Source: Roseiarcus sp963764955 (lineage in GTDB: Bacteria > Pseudomonadota > Alphaproteobacteria > Rhizobiales > Beijerinckiaceae). Taken from it: DNA of 64,000 nucleotides. The translations under genes and the position numbers were made by a program. A model generated the notes under the pieces. That model had not been told where the DNA came from, ran no database searches, and saw only the letters and a list, made by a program, of their open reading frames with translations. The stretch spans positions 1 through 64,000 of the forward strand of contig CAVXVE010000040.1 of NCBI GenBank assembly GCA_963764955.1. Reading direction: 5' to 3'. Positions 17,499-26,170 of this stretch are shown in pieces (within the stretch, counting starts at the first letter, position 1; each line of letters starts with the position of its first letter).

Positions 17499-17571
17499 TC
17501 TCAATCACAGATGATCCAGAGCCTCCCTTCCGAAAGCAAGCAAACTGCCTCAAATCATCTGACGACGGACA

Positions 17572-17998
17572 CCTCGCCGATCCCGCGCCTTCGTCAAACG
17601 GGACTTGAAGACCTTGCGCTATGTGATCGAAAACGACGACGGCGTCCTGCACATCGCCAGCGAGCGGTAATTGCGGCTGGTCATGCCTAAAGCCCCCGGC
17701 GGGGCTTGAGGGAAAAGCCCGGTGCGATGTAGTGGTTTAAACGTTAAGTTAAATATCTTGGCGCTCGATTTTACCGCACCAGCGGCAACCATCCGTCTGT
17801 TCCCCGGGCTCTCGCCAACCTAATCCGGGTCCAGTCATTGGATTTTCGGTAGACCGACAAGCGTGTCAATTCAACGACACTTGCGGCGATCGGCCTTCGA
17901 CCGCTGCAGCCCTGGCCCTTGAACGCCGCGGTTCGTCCGCTCGACTGAAGCTCCCCCTGCCGCCCTCAAGGCGTGGCTTAGGCCCGGCCGTCGATCAT
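17572..17998. other. Intergenic remnant between IS3 and the DUF3300 gene
   Basis: The first about 100 bases after the IS3 right end can be read on the plus strand as the C-terminal end of an unidentified protein (RAFVKRDLKTLRYVIENDDG, then VLHIASER and stop at 17672). It may be the tail of a gene cut by the insertion; the rest of that gene is not visible left of the element. A perfect seven-pair hairpin AAGCCCC-CGGC-GGGGCTT (17690-17707) follows without a T-run. Nothing else is recognised. Confidence 0.4.
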
Positions 17999-19646
17999 TC
18001 AGCCGCCGCCCCTGCCGCCGCCCGCTCCAAGGCCTCCTGAGGGCGTCTGTGGCCGCTTGCCGCTGAACGGCTGAGCGCCGAAGGCGCCGGGCCCCCTAGC
18101 GGCAGACGGCCGGGCGCCGATGCCAACGAGCGGCCGGGAGGATCGCCTGTCGCCGAGCGACTGAGTTCGAACCGATGCCGAACGATGGGGACGCTCGCAA
18201 GCCGCCAAGGGGCGGAGCCAGCGCATGGGGCGGAACCCGACCAAACAGTTCTCGTTCGATCAGCATTCGCTTCTCGGCGTCGCGATCGGGCGACTGTCCA
18301 TCCGGCGTCCTGCTCTCTGTCGGATCAACGCCCTCGAGCGCCGGCTGGACGCCTCCGAAGCGGGAGCCGCTGAACAGCCGAGCGCCGACGGCGCCTGGCC
18401 CCCTACCGCCAAACGGCTGCGAGCCGATGCCAAGAAGCGGCCGGAAGGTCGGATCAACGCCCTTGAGCGGCGGCTGTGGGCCTCCGAAGCGAGGCTGGAC
18501 GCCGGCGGTTGTCGACCGACCCCCTTCAAGAGGGGCCCTGATCCCCTCAGGCCAGGGCCGGCCGCCGTCAAGCGGCGGTCGGGCGCCGTCGATCCGCCAT
18601 GCTTGCGGTAGCGCCACCGCACGGGGCGCCACAACAGGAGGCAGGCCCGTCCAGCGTCCGCCGAAACCAGGACGGGCGTTCGCCGCCGGCGTTCCGCCCC
18701 CAAACTTGGCGCTTACCGCCGCGTCGCGGTAGGGAACGTTGCCCCTGTGACCGGGGTCATGCCGCCACTCCTCGACCAGCGCGTGGTCGCGGTCCCTCTC
18801 TCGGTCCCGATCCCTGTCGAACAGCGCCAGTCGCTTGCGGTCGATTTCGATATGCCGCGTGCGAAAGTTCAATACGAACGGCGCGATGATCGGGCCAGTG
18901 ATCCAACCGCACCCACCCATAGTCACGCCAGCGAAGGCGGGAAAAAACGCTGGATAATTGGGGTAGGGCCAAGGACCGTAGGCGAATGAGGGATCGCAAA
19001 TCGGCACATAGGCCGCCTCTGGGCTCGGCGCCTCGATGGTAATCGACTCTTCGATACGTGTGGGCTCCTGTTCCGTGCGAACGACCTCTTGCGACGTCGT
19101 GACCAGCCTGCCGGCCGATTGAGCCCTATGGCGAAGCCGCTGGACGGCGTCCATAACGGCGGCCGGATCGGCGAGGTACGCTTCGCCAAGCTGCTCGGTC
19201 CATTCGAGGTTGGCGTCCAGCATGCGCAGGATACGCGGGAAGGGCGCGAGCGCCTTGACGCTAGGGTCCCATGATTTCTGTTGCAGCGCGGCGAACAGCC
19301 GGTCGCCCTTGAGCGCGGTGTTCTGAGGGTCTTGCACCCAGCGCGCGGCCTCAACGACGTCAAGCGGATAGGTCGCAGCCACGAGGACGTCGGCCAGCAA
19401 ATCGTCGGAATAGAGCGCGATTGGCGCGAGCATCTGCCCGAGACGAGCTGGCGAGAGCTGCGCAGCCGGCTTGCTCTGTGGCGCTGTCGGGCTTGCAGCC
19501 TCCGGCGCCGTGGGACTCTCGGCCTGCGGCGCGGGCGCTGGGGGCGTCGGCCAGGAAGGTGACTGCGCGCTCGCCATCGTCGTCAGGATTGTGGCTAGAG
19601 CGGCGCCTCCAATGGCGCGCCTCAATGTCTTCGTGGTGATCCTCAT
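17999..19646 (-). pseudogene. DUF3300 family exported protein with repeat-rich tail, frameshifted near its end
   Basis: Starts at 19646 (MRITTKTLRRAIGGAALATI) with a signal peptide ending near ASAQS, then a Pro/Ala linker. The DUF3300 domain follows (LGQMLAPIALYSDDLLADVL, VEAARWVQDPQNTAL, LQQKSWDPSVKALAPFPRIL). After that come an AYVPICDPSFAYGPWPYPNY segment, a hydrophobic stretch and a charged RDRDRERDRD run. From about residue 360 the tail consists of imperfect Gly/Pro repeats of the type FGGxQPPLxGVDPT and RPLLGIGSQPFGGRGPGAVG. One frame stops at 18096, but the repeat pattern resumes in another frame (SSRPLVGIGARPSAARGPGA) to a stop at 17999. This places an indel at about 18145-18155. The function of DUF3300 is unknown; it is probably periplasmic or envelope-associated. 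Confidence 0.78.
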
Positions 19647-20115
19647 TCTGCTTCGCTCACGGCGCAATGGCTCAAACGGGCGCACATGAAAGAACACCTG
19701 AGCAGGCTGCCGTATTCTACGGCGCTCCTGGAGCCGAGGGCCTTGTTCTCGCGCTCTCGGAATTTCGCCCGTCTTCACGGGATAAACGAAGCGCTCGGTT
19801 GATTGATCCGCCCCATTGATGGAAACCCGGCAACGTGATCTTGCACCTAACCAGCCGGCAAACGCCACCAATGAAAGCTTGCACGCATTTTGGGATGGTC
19901 TGCTTGGCGATCGCCTCACGCCTGATCAAGCGACCAGCATGGCGGCGGCATTGCCACAAGCCGATCCGGCGGATGGGGCAAGCCGACGCAGTCGGTCGAC
20001 GCGAACATCAACTGGACCGATTCGATCCCTCTCGTCGAAAAGAGGCGATGCTCGCTGTACTCCAGGCGGTCAAGGCGGCACGGGCGGCTGACGACGAGAA
20101 GGGCGCGACGCTGCA
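19647..20115. other. Intergenic region and decayed sequence upstream of the DUF2189 fragment
   Basis: About 470 bases. A plus-strand open frame (19835-20131) has no recognisable family, though its last third (SRRKEAMLAVLQAVKAARAA) is weakly helical. It overlaps the DUF2189 fragment in another frame. I treat this as the decayed upstream part of the DUF2189 locus or as non-coding, not as a gene. The upstream edge presumably contains the promoter of the leftward DUF3300 gene. Confidence 0.35.
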
Positions 20116-20352
20116 ATGGCTGCGGCGCTGAAGGAGGGGTTCGACGATTTCGTCTCGATGCCGACCTATCCGGCGTTCGTCGACCTGTTCTACGCCCGCT
20201 CCGGATTTGCGATCGTCTCCTTCCCTTCGTTGCGCAACTCGCTGCACGTTGTCTTTCCGCTCGCCGCGGGCTTCGCGCTGGTAGGGCCTTTCGTCGCGAT
20301 CGGACTCTATGAGATGAGCCGCAGGCGGTGTCGCTTGGGAGGGCGGCGATAA
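20116..20352 (+). pseudogene. DUF2189 membrane protein, N-terminal fragment
   Basis: Seventy-eight residues that match the first membrane-spanning part of DUF2189 proteins: LKEGFDDFVSMPTYPAFVDL, then VVFPLAAGFALVGPFVAIGL and YEMSRRR. Full-length members have about 250 residues and several more membrane helices, so the C-terminal two thirds are missing. The break comes about 50 bases before a tRNA-Arg fragment that marks an integration junction. The gene was therefore probably truncated by the event that brought in the neighbouring island. Confidence 0.6.
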
Positions 20353-20398
20353 TGTCAACGAATGCATCCGCGGTGCGGTTCTCTTTTTTGTTCTGAAG

Positions 20399-20450
20399 TG
20401 GCGCGCCCGACAGGATTCGAACCTGTGGCCTCTGCCTTCGGAGGGCAGCG
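20399..20450 (-). repeat. tRNA-Arg (CCG) 3' fragment, likely integration-site remnant
   Basis: On the minus strand this reads as the 3' half of a tRNA. The anticodon arm is CTGCC-CTCCGAA-GGCAG (anticodon CCG, arginine), followed by the variable loop, the T-arm with GGTTCGAATCC, the acceptor strand CGGGCGC, a discriminator G and an encoded CCA. The 5' half (D-arm and matching acceptor strand) is absent; the sequence beyond 20450 does not resemble it. Such 3' halves are left where an integrative element recombines within a tRNA gene. The serine recombinase cassette lies directly to the right. No intact tRNA-Arg is visible in the window. Confidence 0.8.
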
Positions 20451-20673
20451 GCGTGGCCCGACCGCTGCTTGCGCGATGTCGTTAACCTCGCGTCCCGACA
20501 GCGAAGAAAGGACTGGCATTCGGTTCGAAAAGGAGCGTGTGTGTGGATATTCCGGCGGTGCGAAGGCGCTGCCCGGCAGACCCTTAGCCCCGGCGATCGC
20601 GCCGACCCGGGGCTCGCGTCGGTGAGGGGCCTGGATTGGCTAGGCCCCAATCGAAGACGCGAAGGGTGCATCC

Positions 20674-21360
20674 ATGTCCATCAAACTTACCGATACGCAG
20701 CTCGTTCTGCTGGGCGCCGCAGCCCAGCGCAAGGACCTCTTTCTCGTCGCCCCGCCGACGCTCAAGGGCGCCACCGCGCAGAAAGTCGCGAGTAAGCTGA
20801 TCTCTCTTGGCTTTATAAAAGAGGTCAAGGCCAAGGCCAGTGATCCGATCTGGCGACAGGACGAGGGGGCGTCCTATGCGCTCAAGCTCACCGCCGCGGG
20901 CGCCAAAGCGATCGCGGTCGGTGACGCCGCCGAGCCTGAGGATGCGGGCGAGGAGGGCGCCGCGCTCGCGAAGCATGATCAGGCAGCCATCCTGTCTAAG
21001 TTGGACGCCAAGGACGCTCGACCCGCAGAAGCGATGGAGCCTGGTCCTGCAGGCCCGTCTGCTCCCCGCGGCGGCTCGAAGCTGGCTCGTGTTATTGCGC
21101 TGCTTGAGCGCGATCATGGCGCGACCATCGAGGAATTGATCGCGGCGACGGGCTGGCTCGCCCACACGACCCGCGCCGCGCTGACCGGCCTGCGCAAGCG
21201 CGGCTATGCAGTCGCGATCGATCGATCAGACGATAAGCGGGGATCGTTCTACCGCATCCTGGCAGGTGAGACCGGCATTGTTGAAGGGCCGGCAAACTCC
21301 GAGACGGCGCGCGGGAAGGAGCAGGGTCGGTCGGAGCCGCAAGCCCATCAAGCGGCCTGA
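20674..21360 (+). CDS. DUF3489 domain-containing protein
   Basis: A 228-residue product starting at 20674 behind GAAGGGTGC. The N-terminal part (MSIKLTDTQLVLLGAAAQRK) and a winged-helix-like C-terminal part (ARVIALLERDHGATIEELIA, ATGWLAHTTRAALTGLRKRG, YAVAIDRSDDKRGSFYRIL) are typical of DUF3489. They are joined by an acidic Ala-rich linker. The C-terminal segment looks like a DNA-binding domain. The family is regularly encoded just before DUF2924 and a large serine recombinase in alphaproteobacterial islands, as here, so a role in the recombination system or its control is likely. No biochemical function is established. Confidence 0.85.
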   Translation: MSIKLTDTQLVLLGAAAQRKDLFLVAPPTLKGATAQKVASKLISLGFIKEVKAKASDPIWRQDEGASYALKLTAAGAKAIAVGDAAEPEDAGEEGAALAKHDQAAILSKLDAKDARPAEAMEPGPAGPSAPRGGSKLARVIALLERDHGATIEELIAATGWLAHTTRAALTGLRKRGYAVAIDRSDDKRGSFYRILAGETGIVEGPANSETARGKEQGRSEPQAHQAA

Positions 21361-21444
21361 TGGCTAGGCGCCGACCACCGCGCGGCGTCGAGCGAAGGTC
21401 TGCTTCGCCCACCGCGACCCGAGAGCGTCCTGCCCCTCGACGAC

Positions 21445-22014
21445 ATGATCGCGGCGTTGGTCGAGCTCGACGCGAACGGACTTTGCCTGCAATGGCGCAA
21501 CCACTTGGGCGGGACCCCTCCCGCCCATTTGCCGCGTTGGCTGCTCATGAAGATCCTAGCCTATCGCATCCAGGCTACGGCGTTCGGCGGGTTCGACAAA
21601 GAGACGCTGCGCGTCCTGCGCCAACCGAAGGGTCGGAGGCTCGGATCATCGGACTTGCATCCTTTCGAAGCGCGGATTGCGACAACGCGGGAAGGGACCA
21701 AGCTGAAGGCCGGGGCTCTGATCGCCCGCGAGTGGAATGGCAGGATCGAGCGTGTGATGATCCTCGATAAGGGCTTCGCCTGGAACGGCGAGACCTATGG
21801 CAGCCTGTCGCAAGTCGCCAAGGCGATGACAGGCACAAGCTGGAACGGCCATCGCTTCTTCGGCTTGCGAACGGCCGGGTCGGACCGATCCGCGATGGTC
21901 CATCGCAGGTCAGGGGACTGCGACACCGCTGCGTCCGGCGCCGCATCGACGCCGATCAAAGACGGCGGAGCCGCGTTCGCCCGACGACCTAGCCGGCAGG
22001 CGGCGTCGCCATGA
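21445..22014 (+). CDS. DUF2924 domain-containing protein
   Basis: A 189-residue product. DUF2924 landmarks are LCLQWRNHLGGTPPAHLPRW, LLMKILAYRIQATAFGGFD, LKAGALIAREWNGRIERVMI and FAWNGETYGSLSQVAKAMTG, with GTSWNGHRFFGL near the end. Its stop overlaps the start of the recombinase gene by four bases (ATGA), so translation of the two is coupled. It is the middle member of the DUF3489-DUF2924-recombinase cassette. The domain is thought to assist the recombinase, but this is inference from constant gene order. Confidence 0.88.
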   Translation: MIAALVELDANGLCLQWRNHLGGTPPAHLPRWLLMKILAYRIQATAFGGFDKETLRVLRQPKGRRLGSSDLHPFEARIATTREGTKLKAGALIAREWNGRIERVMILDKGFAWNGETYGSLSQVAKAMTGTSWNGHRFFGLRTAGSDRSAMVHRRSGDCDTAASGAASTPIKDGGAAFARRPSRQAASP

Positions 22015-23676
22015 GATCGCAGAGAGGCAAAACGATACTGCGCTGCGCCGTCTACACCCGCGTCTCGACCGAGCATGGCCTGGAGCAGGAGTTCAACTCG
22101 CTCGACAATCAAAGGGAGGCATCGGAAGCCTACGTCAAGAGCCAAGCCCATGAAGGCTGGAGGCTGATCCGCACCCCACTACGACGACGGCGGCTACTCC
22201 GGCGGCTCGATGGACAGGCCAGCGTTGCAGAGGCTCCTTGATGATGTTCGCGCTCGACGGATTGACGTCATCGTTGTCTACAAGGTCGACCGGCTGACCC
22301 GCTCGCTCGCCGACTTTGCCAAGCTGGTCGAACTCTTCGACGCGCATCAGGTGTCGTTCGTCTCGGTCACCCAGGCGTTCAACACGACGACCAGCATGGG
22401 ACGATTGACTCTGAACGTCCTTTTATCCTTCGCCCAGTTCGAGCGCGAGGTCACTGGCGAGCGGATCCGGGACAAGATCGCCGCCTCGAAGAGGAAGGGC
22501 ATCTGGATGGGAGGCGTCGTTCCCCTCGGCTATCGGGTCGAGAACCGGGCCCTCCATGTTGTCGAGGAGCATGCCGCCTTCGTCCGGGATCTCTTTCGGC
22601 GTTATCTCGAGATCGGCAGCGTCGTCAGGCTCAAGGTCATCCTCGACCAGGAGGACGCCCGGTCGCCATTACGGACCGACGGGACGGGCAAGGCCATAGG
22701 CGGCGGGTTGATCAGTCGGGGCCATCTCTACAAGATCCTATCGAACCCGATCTACCTTGGGCGGTTGACCCACAAGGGCCAAGCCCACGATGGTCTTCAC
22801 GATCCGATCGTTGATCAGGAGACATGGGACCGGGTCCAGCTTTTGCTTGCGGAGCATGCTCAGCGCACGGCCTGCAATTGCCAGAACTCAGACGCGCTCC
22901 TTGCCGGCAAGCTGTTCGATGACCGCGGCAACCGGATGAGCCCGAGCCACGCGGCCAAGGACGGACGGCAGTGGCGCTACTATGTCTCGCAGGCCGTCCT
23001 GCAAGGTCGCAAACACGAGGCGGGATCCGTCGCCCGGGCGCCGGCGCTGGAGATCGAGCGACGGGTCACAGAAGCAGCGCGCGCGGCCTCGTCCGCCTCC
23101 AAGGGGCAGGATTGGCAGGCACTGCATCAGCCGAAGGCGAGCGGCCACGGCGCGTCAACCGATTCTCCGGCAATGCGCCCGAGCGACTACGATGCAACCC
23201 TACGCGCCGCCATCGAGCGTGTCGTCATCTCTCGAACGACAATCGAGATCGAGCTAGCCGAGGGGATGGCAAGCGACGATCAAACTCGCGTCCTGATCAT
23301 CCCTTGGACGCCGCCGTCGCCCCACCGGCGCCGTGAGATCATCCAAGGCGAGGGCGACAGCCCCTCCGCCACGCGTCCGATGCGAACCGAAGCGCGTGCG
23401 CTCGTCATCGACGCGCTTCGCGACGCTGATCGTTGGCTCGACGAACTGACCACCAGTCCCCACCAAACCATCGAATCGCTCGCCGCCCGCGAAGGCAAAA
23501 CTGAACGTTGGATCCGCCGAACCATCTCCCTCACTTTCCTTTCGCCCTCTCTCGTCAAAGCGGCGATCGACGGTCGACTGCCTCGCGGCTTTGGGGTCAA
23601 GCGCCTGATGGACCTTCCAATAGCGTGGCCAAACCAATGGTCGGCGTTGGGGCTAAGAGCGCCCGTCGCCCCCTGA
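22011..23676 (+). pseudogene. Large serine recombinase, single frameshift
   Basis: The resolvase/invertase catalytic domain begins RCAVYTRVSTEHGLEQEFNS, with nucleophile Ser19, and reads in frame to GWRLIRT. There a run of four C at 22174-22178 carries one C too many: with three, the text would read RTHYDDGGYSGGS. The next frame continues through MDRPALQRLLDDVRARRIDV and VYKVDRLTRSLADFAKL. It then passes the recombinase and zinc-ribbon-type domains (RGHLYKILSNPIYLGRLTHK, LLAGKLFDDRGNRMSP) to 23676. Joined, the protein has about 555 residues, normal for the family. It is the likely integration/excision enzyme of the island. Whether the frameshift is real or a homopolymer sequencing error cannot be decided here. 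Confidence 0.88.
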
Positions 23677-23926
23677 TTGCAATCCGAACCTTTCGCGATC
23701 TCATTGGGACGAGCACCCTGCCAAGAAGAGGTTTGCTCAGCATGCGGTCGCCGCCGCGTAGTCGGGAACCCAAAATTCGGCGTCGGAGACTCATTTCCGT
23801 GTTCGCCGGCCAAGGCCCGTCGTCCCAGCAGAATAGACCCCGCAGACCATTAGCTTCCGCGCTAACGCATTAAATAGTCGGGGGATTGTGGGCGTCGGGA
23901 ACCCAGCGCGGTTCGCGCCGACTCCC

Positions 23927-24002
<76 letters not shown>

Positions 24003-24109
24003 GACGCGCGGGTGTTTACGTGCGCGTCCGATCTGTGTCAACGAGGTCGGCGCAGGGGGTCTGGGCTTCTCCGCTTCTAAGAGCGCCCTCTCAAAGCTTG
24101 GGAGAATTT

Positions 24110-24400
24110 ATGCGCGCGATCCTCGACATCGTGATGGTCGTCCTCAATCTCTACACTTGGGTCATCATCGCAGGCGCGATCCTCTCCTGGCTGATCGCAT
24201 TCGGCGTCGTCAATATCCGCAACGATTTCGTGCGCTCGATCTGGAACCTGTTCCTGGCGCTGACGGAGCCCTTCCTGCGTCCGATCCGCAATTTTCTGCC
24301 CAATACCGGCGGCGTCGACATTTCGCCGATCATTCTTCTGCTTGCCGTCATGCTGGTCGAGCGGATCATCATCTACTACGTCTACCCTTACGTCTTCTGA
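24110..24400 (+). CDS. YggT family membrane protein
   Basis: A 96-residue inner-membrane protein with two hydrophobic segments (VMVVLNLYTWVIIAGAILSW and ISPIILLLAVMLVERIIIYY). Between them is the conserved loop with FLALTEPFLRPIRNFLPNTG. The start at 24110 follows GGGAG at a good distance. YggT proteins have been connected to cell-division/envelope and osmotic functions in bacteria, but the role is not well defined. The following hydratase gene begins eight bases after the stop, so co-transcription is likely. Confidence 0.9.
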   Translation: MRAILDIVMVVLNLYTWVIIAGAILSWLIAFGVVNIRNDFVRSIWNLFLALTEPFLRPIRNFLPNTGGVDISPIILLLAVMLVERIIIYYVYPYVF

Positions 24401-24407
24401 CCGTCGG

Positions 24408-25478
24408 ATGCCCGCTCCTCCAGCGTCCAAGACCGCCGCAGGCCGGTTCTTCGAAGACTTTCGCCTGGGGCAGACGATCTGTCACCCGACGCCGCGCACG
24501 CTCACGAGCGGCGACGCCTCGCTTTATTCGGCACTGACCGGCGGCCGCTTCGCGCCGCAAAGCGCGGAAACCTTCGCGCGCGCCATCGGCTACCCTCAAA
24601 GCCCAGTCGACGATCTGCTCGCCTTCCATGTCGTGTTCGGCAAGACCGTGTCCGACGTATCGCTCAACGCCGTGGCCAACCTCGGCTACGCCGATTGCCG
24701 GTTCCTGAAGCCGGTTTTTTCCGGCGACACGCTCTCCGCCGTTTCCCAAGTGATCGGACTGAAGGAGAACTCGAACCGGCAGAGCGGCGTCGTCCATGTA
24801 CGCTCCCAAGGGTTCAATCAGCGCGGCGAGACGGTCATCGACTATGTCCGCTGGGTGATGGTCAGAAAGCGCGACCCGGCCGCGCCTGCGCCTGAGGCCC
24901 ACGTTCCCAAGCTCCCCGAGGCGGTCGGCGTGGCGAATCTGGGCGCGGCCTGCCCGCCCATCGATCGCGCGGCGTTCGACGAGGGGCTCAGCGGCTCGCC
25001 TCATCGGTTCGAGGATTATCGCGCCGGCGAGCGGATCGATCATGTCGACGGCGTCACCGTCGAAGAGGCCGAGCATCAGACGGCGACCCGGCTCTATCAG
25101 AACGCGGCGAGAGTGCATTTCAACCAGTTCAGCGAAGGGCAGGGGCGCTTCGGACGGCGGCTGGTCTATGGCGGGCACGTCATCTCGCTCGCTCGCGCCT
25201 TGAGTTTCAACGGCCTCGCCAACGCCTTCCATATCGCGGCGATCAACGGCGGCCGGCATGTCGCGCCGCTCTTCGCCGGCGACACTTTGTTCGCCTGGAG
25301 CGAAGTCATCGAGACCGCGGCGCTGCCTCACCGCGACGACGTCGGCGGCTTGAGGCTGCGCACAGTCGCGACCAAGAACCACCCTTGCGCCGACTTTCCC
25401 TGGCGCGAGGACGAGGGTTACGAGCCCCATGTCGTGCTCGAGCTCGACTATTGGGCGCTTGCGCCGCGACGGATCTGA
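24408..25478 (+). CDS. meaC: Mesaconyl-CoA hydratase (MaoC-type, two hot-dog domains)
   Basis: Hydrates mesaconyl-C1-CoA to beta-methylmalyl-CoA in the ethylmalonyl-CoA pathway used to assimilate acetyl-CoA. The 356-residue product has the double hot-dog architecture. The N-terminal half has FFEDFRLGQTICHPTPRTLT, LLAFHVVFGKTVSDVSLNAV and NLGYADCRF. The C-terminal half has EDYRAGERIDHVDGVTVEEA, EHQTATRLYQNAARVHFNQF, GRRLVYGGHVISLARALSFN and RVRTVATKNHPC-type text. These match from memory the Methylorubrum MeaC protein nearly end to end. A possible CoA-ester lyase and another MaoC protein of the same pathway group lie at 62.5-63.8 kb. The gene symbol is by resemblance; Mch is the equivalent name in Rhodobacter. 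Confidence 0.88.
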   Translation: MPAPPASKTAAGRFFEDFRLGQTICHPTPRTLTSGDASLYSALTGGRFAPQSAETFARAIGYPQSPVDDLLAFHVVFGKTVSDVSLNAVANLGYADCRFLKPVFSGDTLSAVSQVIGLKENSNRQSGVVHVRSQGFNQRGETVIDYVRWVMVRKRDPAAPAPEAHVPKLPEAVGVANLGAACPPIDRAAFDEGLSGSPHRFEDYRAGERIDHVDGVTVEEAEHQTATRLYQNAARVHFNQFSEGQGRFGRRLVYGGHVISLARALSFNGLANAFHIAAINGGRHVAPLFAGDTLFAWSEVIETAALPHRDDVGGLRLRTVATKNHPCADFPWREDEGYEPHVVLELDYWALAPRRI

Positions 25479-25483
25479 GCGCC

Positions 25484-26032
25484 ATGCGATTGCCCGCGGA
25501 CGCCGTGCTCATCATTGTAGAGGCGCAAGAGTCGATCGATCCGCGCCCTGTCGCGGGCCACGCGTCTGCGGCCGACGAGAACATCGCGGCGCTTGTCGCC
25601 GCCTGGCGGGCCGAGGGCCTGCCGCTGGCCCATGTCGACCGGCGCCCACCCGCCTTGTCTCACGCACCGCCCGATGGCGAGATCCTCGTCGCCGGCGACG
25701 CGACCAGCGCCTTCGTCGGCACGGCGCTCGAAGCCGGCCTGGACGAACTCGGGGCGACCACGCTCGTCATCTGCGGAGCGCTCGCGACCCAAGCGCTCGA
25801 AGCGTCGGCGCGGCACGCCGCCGACCTCGGCTACCAGGTGTTTGTCGTCGCCGATGCGTGCCGGGCGGCTGACGCCCTCGATTTCAATGGCCGGCTGTGG
25901 CCGGCTGAAGACGTGCGGGCGCTGGCGCTGGCGCGTCTCAGCGAGGCCGCCGCCATCGTCGACGCCGCGACGGCGCTTCGGGCCGCGGCGACGGCCAAGG
26001 CGCGCCAGCGCCGAGCGGCGGGAAAGGCCTGA
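25484..26032 (+). CDS. Isochorismatase/cysteine hydrolase-fold protein lacking catalytic residues
   Basis: A 182-residue product with the isochorismatase fold: AVLIIVEAQESIDP at the start, GDATSAFVGTALEAGLDELG in the middle and LVICGALATQALEASARHAA, DLGYQVFVVADACRA in the core. The family catalytic triad is Asp, Lys and Cys. Here the N-terminal Asp of the VDVQ motif is Glu (VEAQ). The Lys position before SAF is Gly. The Cys expected before ExxxRHA is absent (TQALEAS). The protein is thus probably not a hydrolase and may be a binding or structural relative. It starts six bases after the mesaconyl-CoA hydratase stop, so the two are probably co-transcribed. Confidence 0.8.
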   Translation: MRLPADAVLIIVEAQESIDPRPVAGHASAADENIAALVAAWRAEGLPLAHVDRRPPALSHAPPDGEILVAGDATSAFVGTALEAGLDELGATTLVICGALATQALEASARHAADLGYQVFVVADACRAADALDFNGRLWPAEDVRALALARLSEAAAIVDAATALRAAATAKARQRRAAGKA

Positions 26033-26170
26033 CGGCGCGGATCATTGGAGTCGCCAACAATGGCGAGGGGACTGGCTCCAGCGCCGTCTCCGGCAAGCGC
26101 GCACAAGTTGACGTGCATGGGTGATTTGAAGGCCTTAGGCGCCATTTTCTGTCACTCAGTAACTGGCTAG

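Larger units (their letters stand above)
13401..17571 (+). mobile_element. IS3-family insertion sequence, broken by an IS110 fragment and a group II intron
   Basis: The left end at 13401 begins TGTCTGCCATCATCG. The right end, read inward from 17571, begins TGTCCGTCGTCAGATG. Both ends continue with similar text (TTTGAG-CAG, then AGGGAGG and CTGGATCAT), so they are the terminal inverted repeats of one element. Inside are orfA, an inserted IS110-type fragment, the first part of orfB, a complete-looking group II intron and the rest of orfB. I see no matching target-site duplication (ACT on the left, CCT on the right). An undamaged IS3 element would be about 1.3 kb; this one is 4.2 kb through nesting. 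It cannot transpose autonomously as it stands. Confidence 0.8.

Noticed and set aside
17690..17707. Perfect seven-pair hairpin as a terminator
   Set aside because: No T-run follows on either strand and no gene end adjoins it convincingly.
19835..20131. A 98-codon plus-strand frame as a separate gene
   Set aside because: No family resemblance, no ribosome-binding site, and it overlaps the DUF2189 fragment in another frame.
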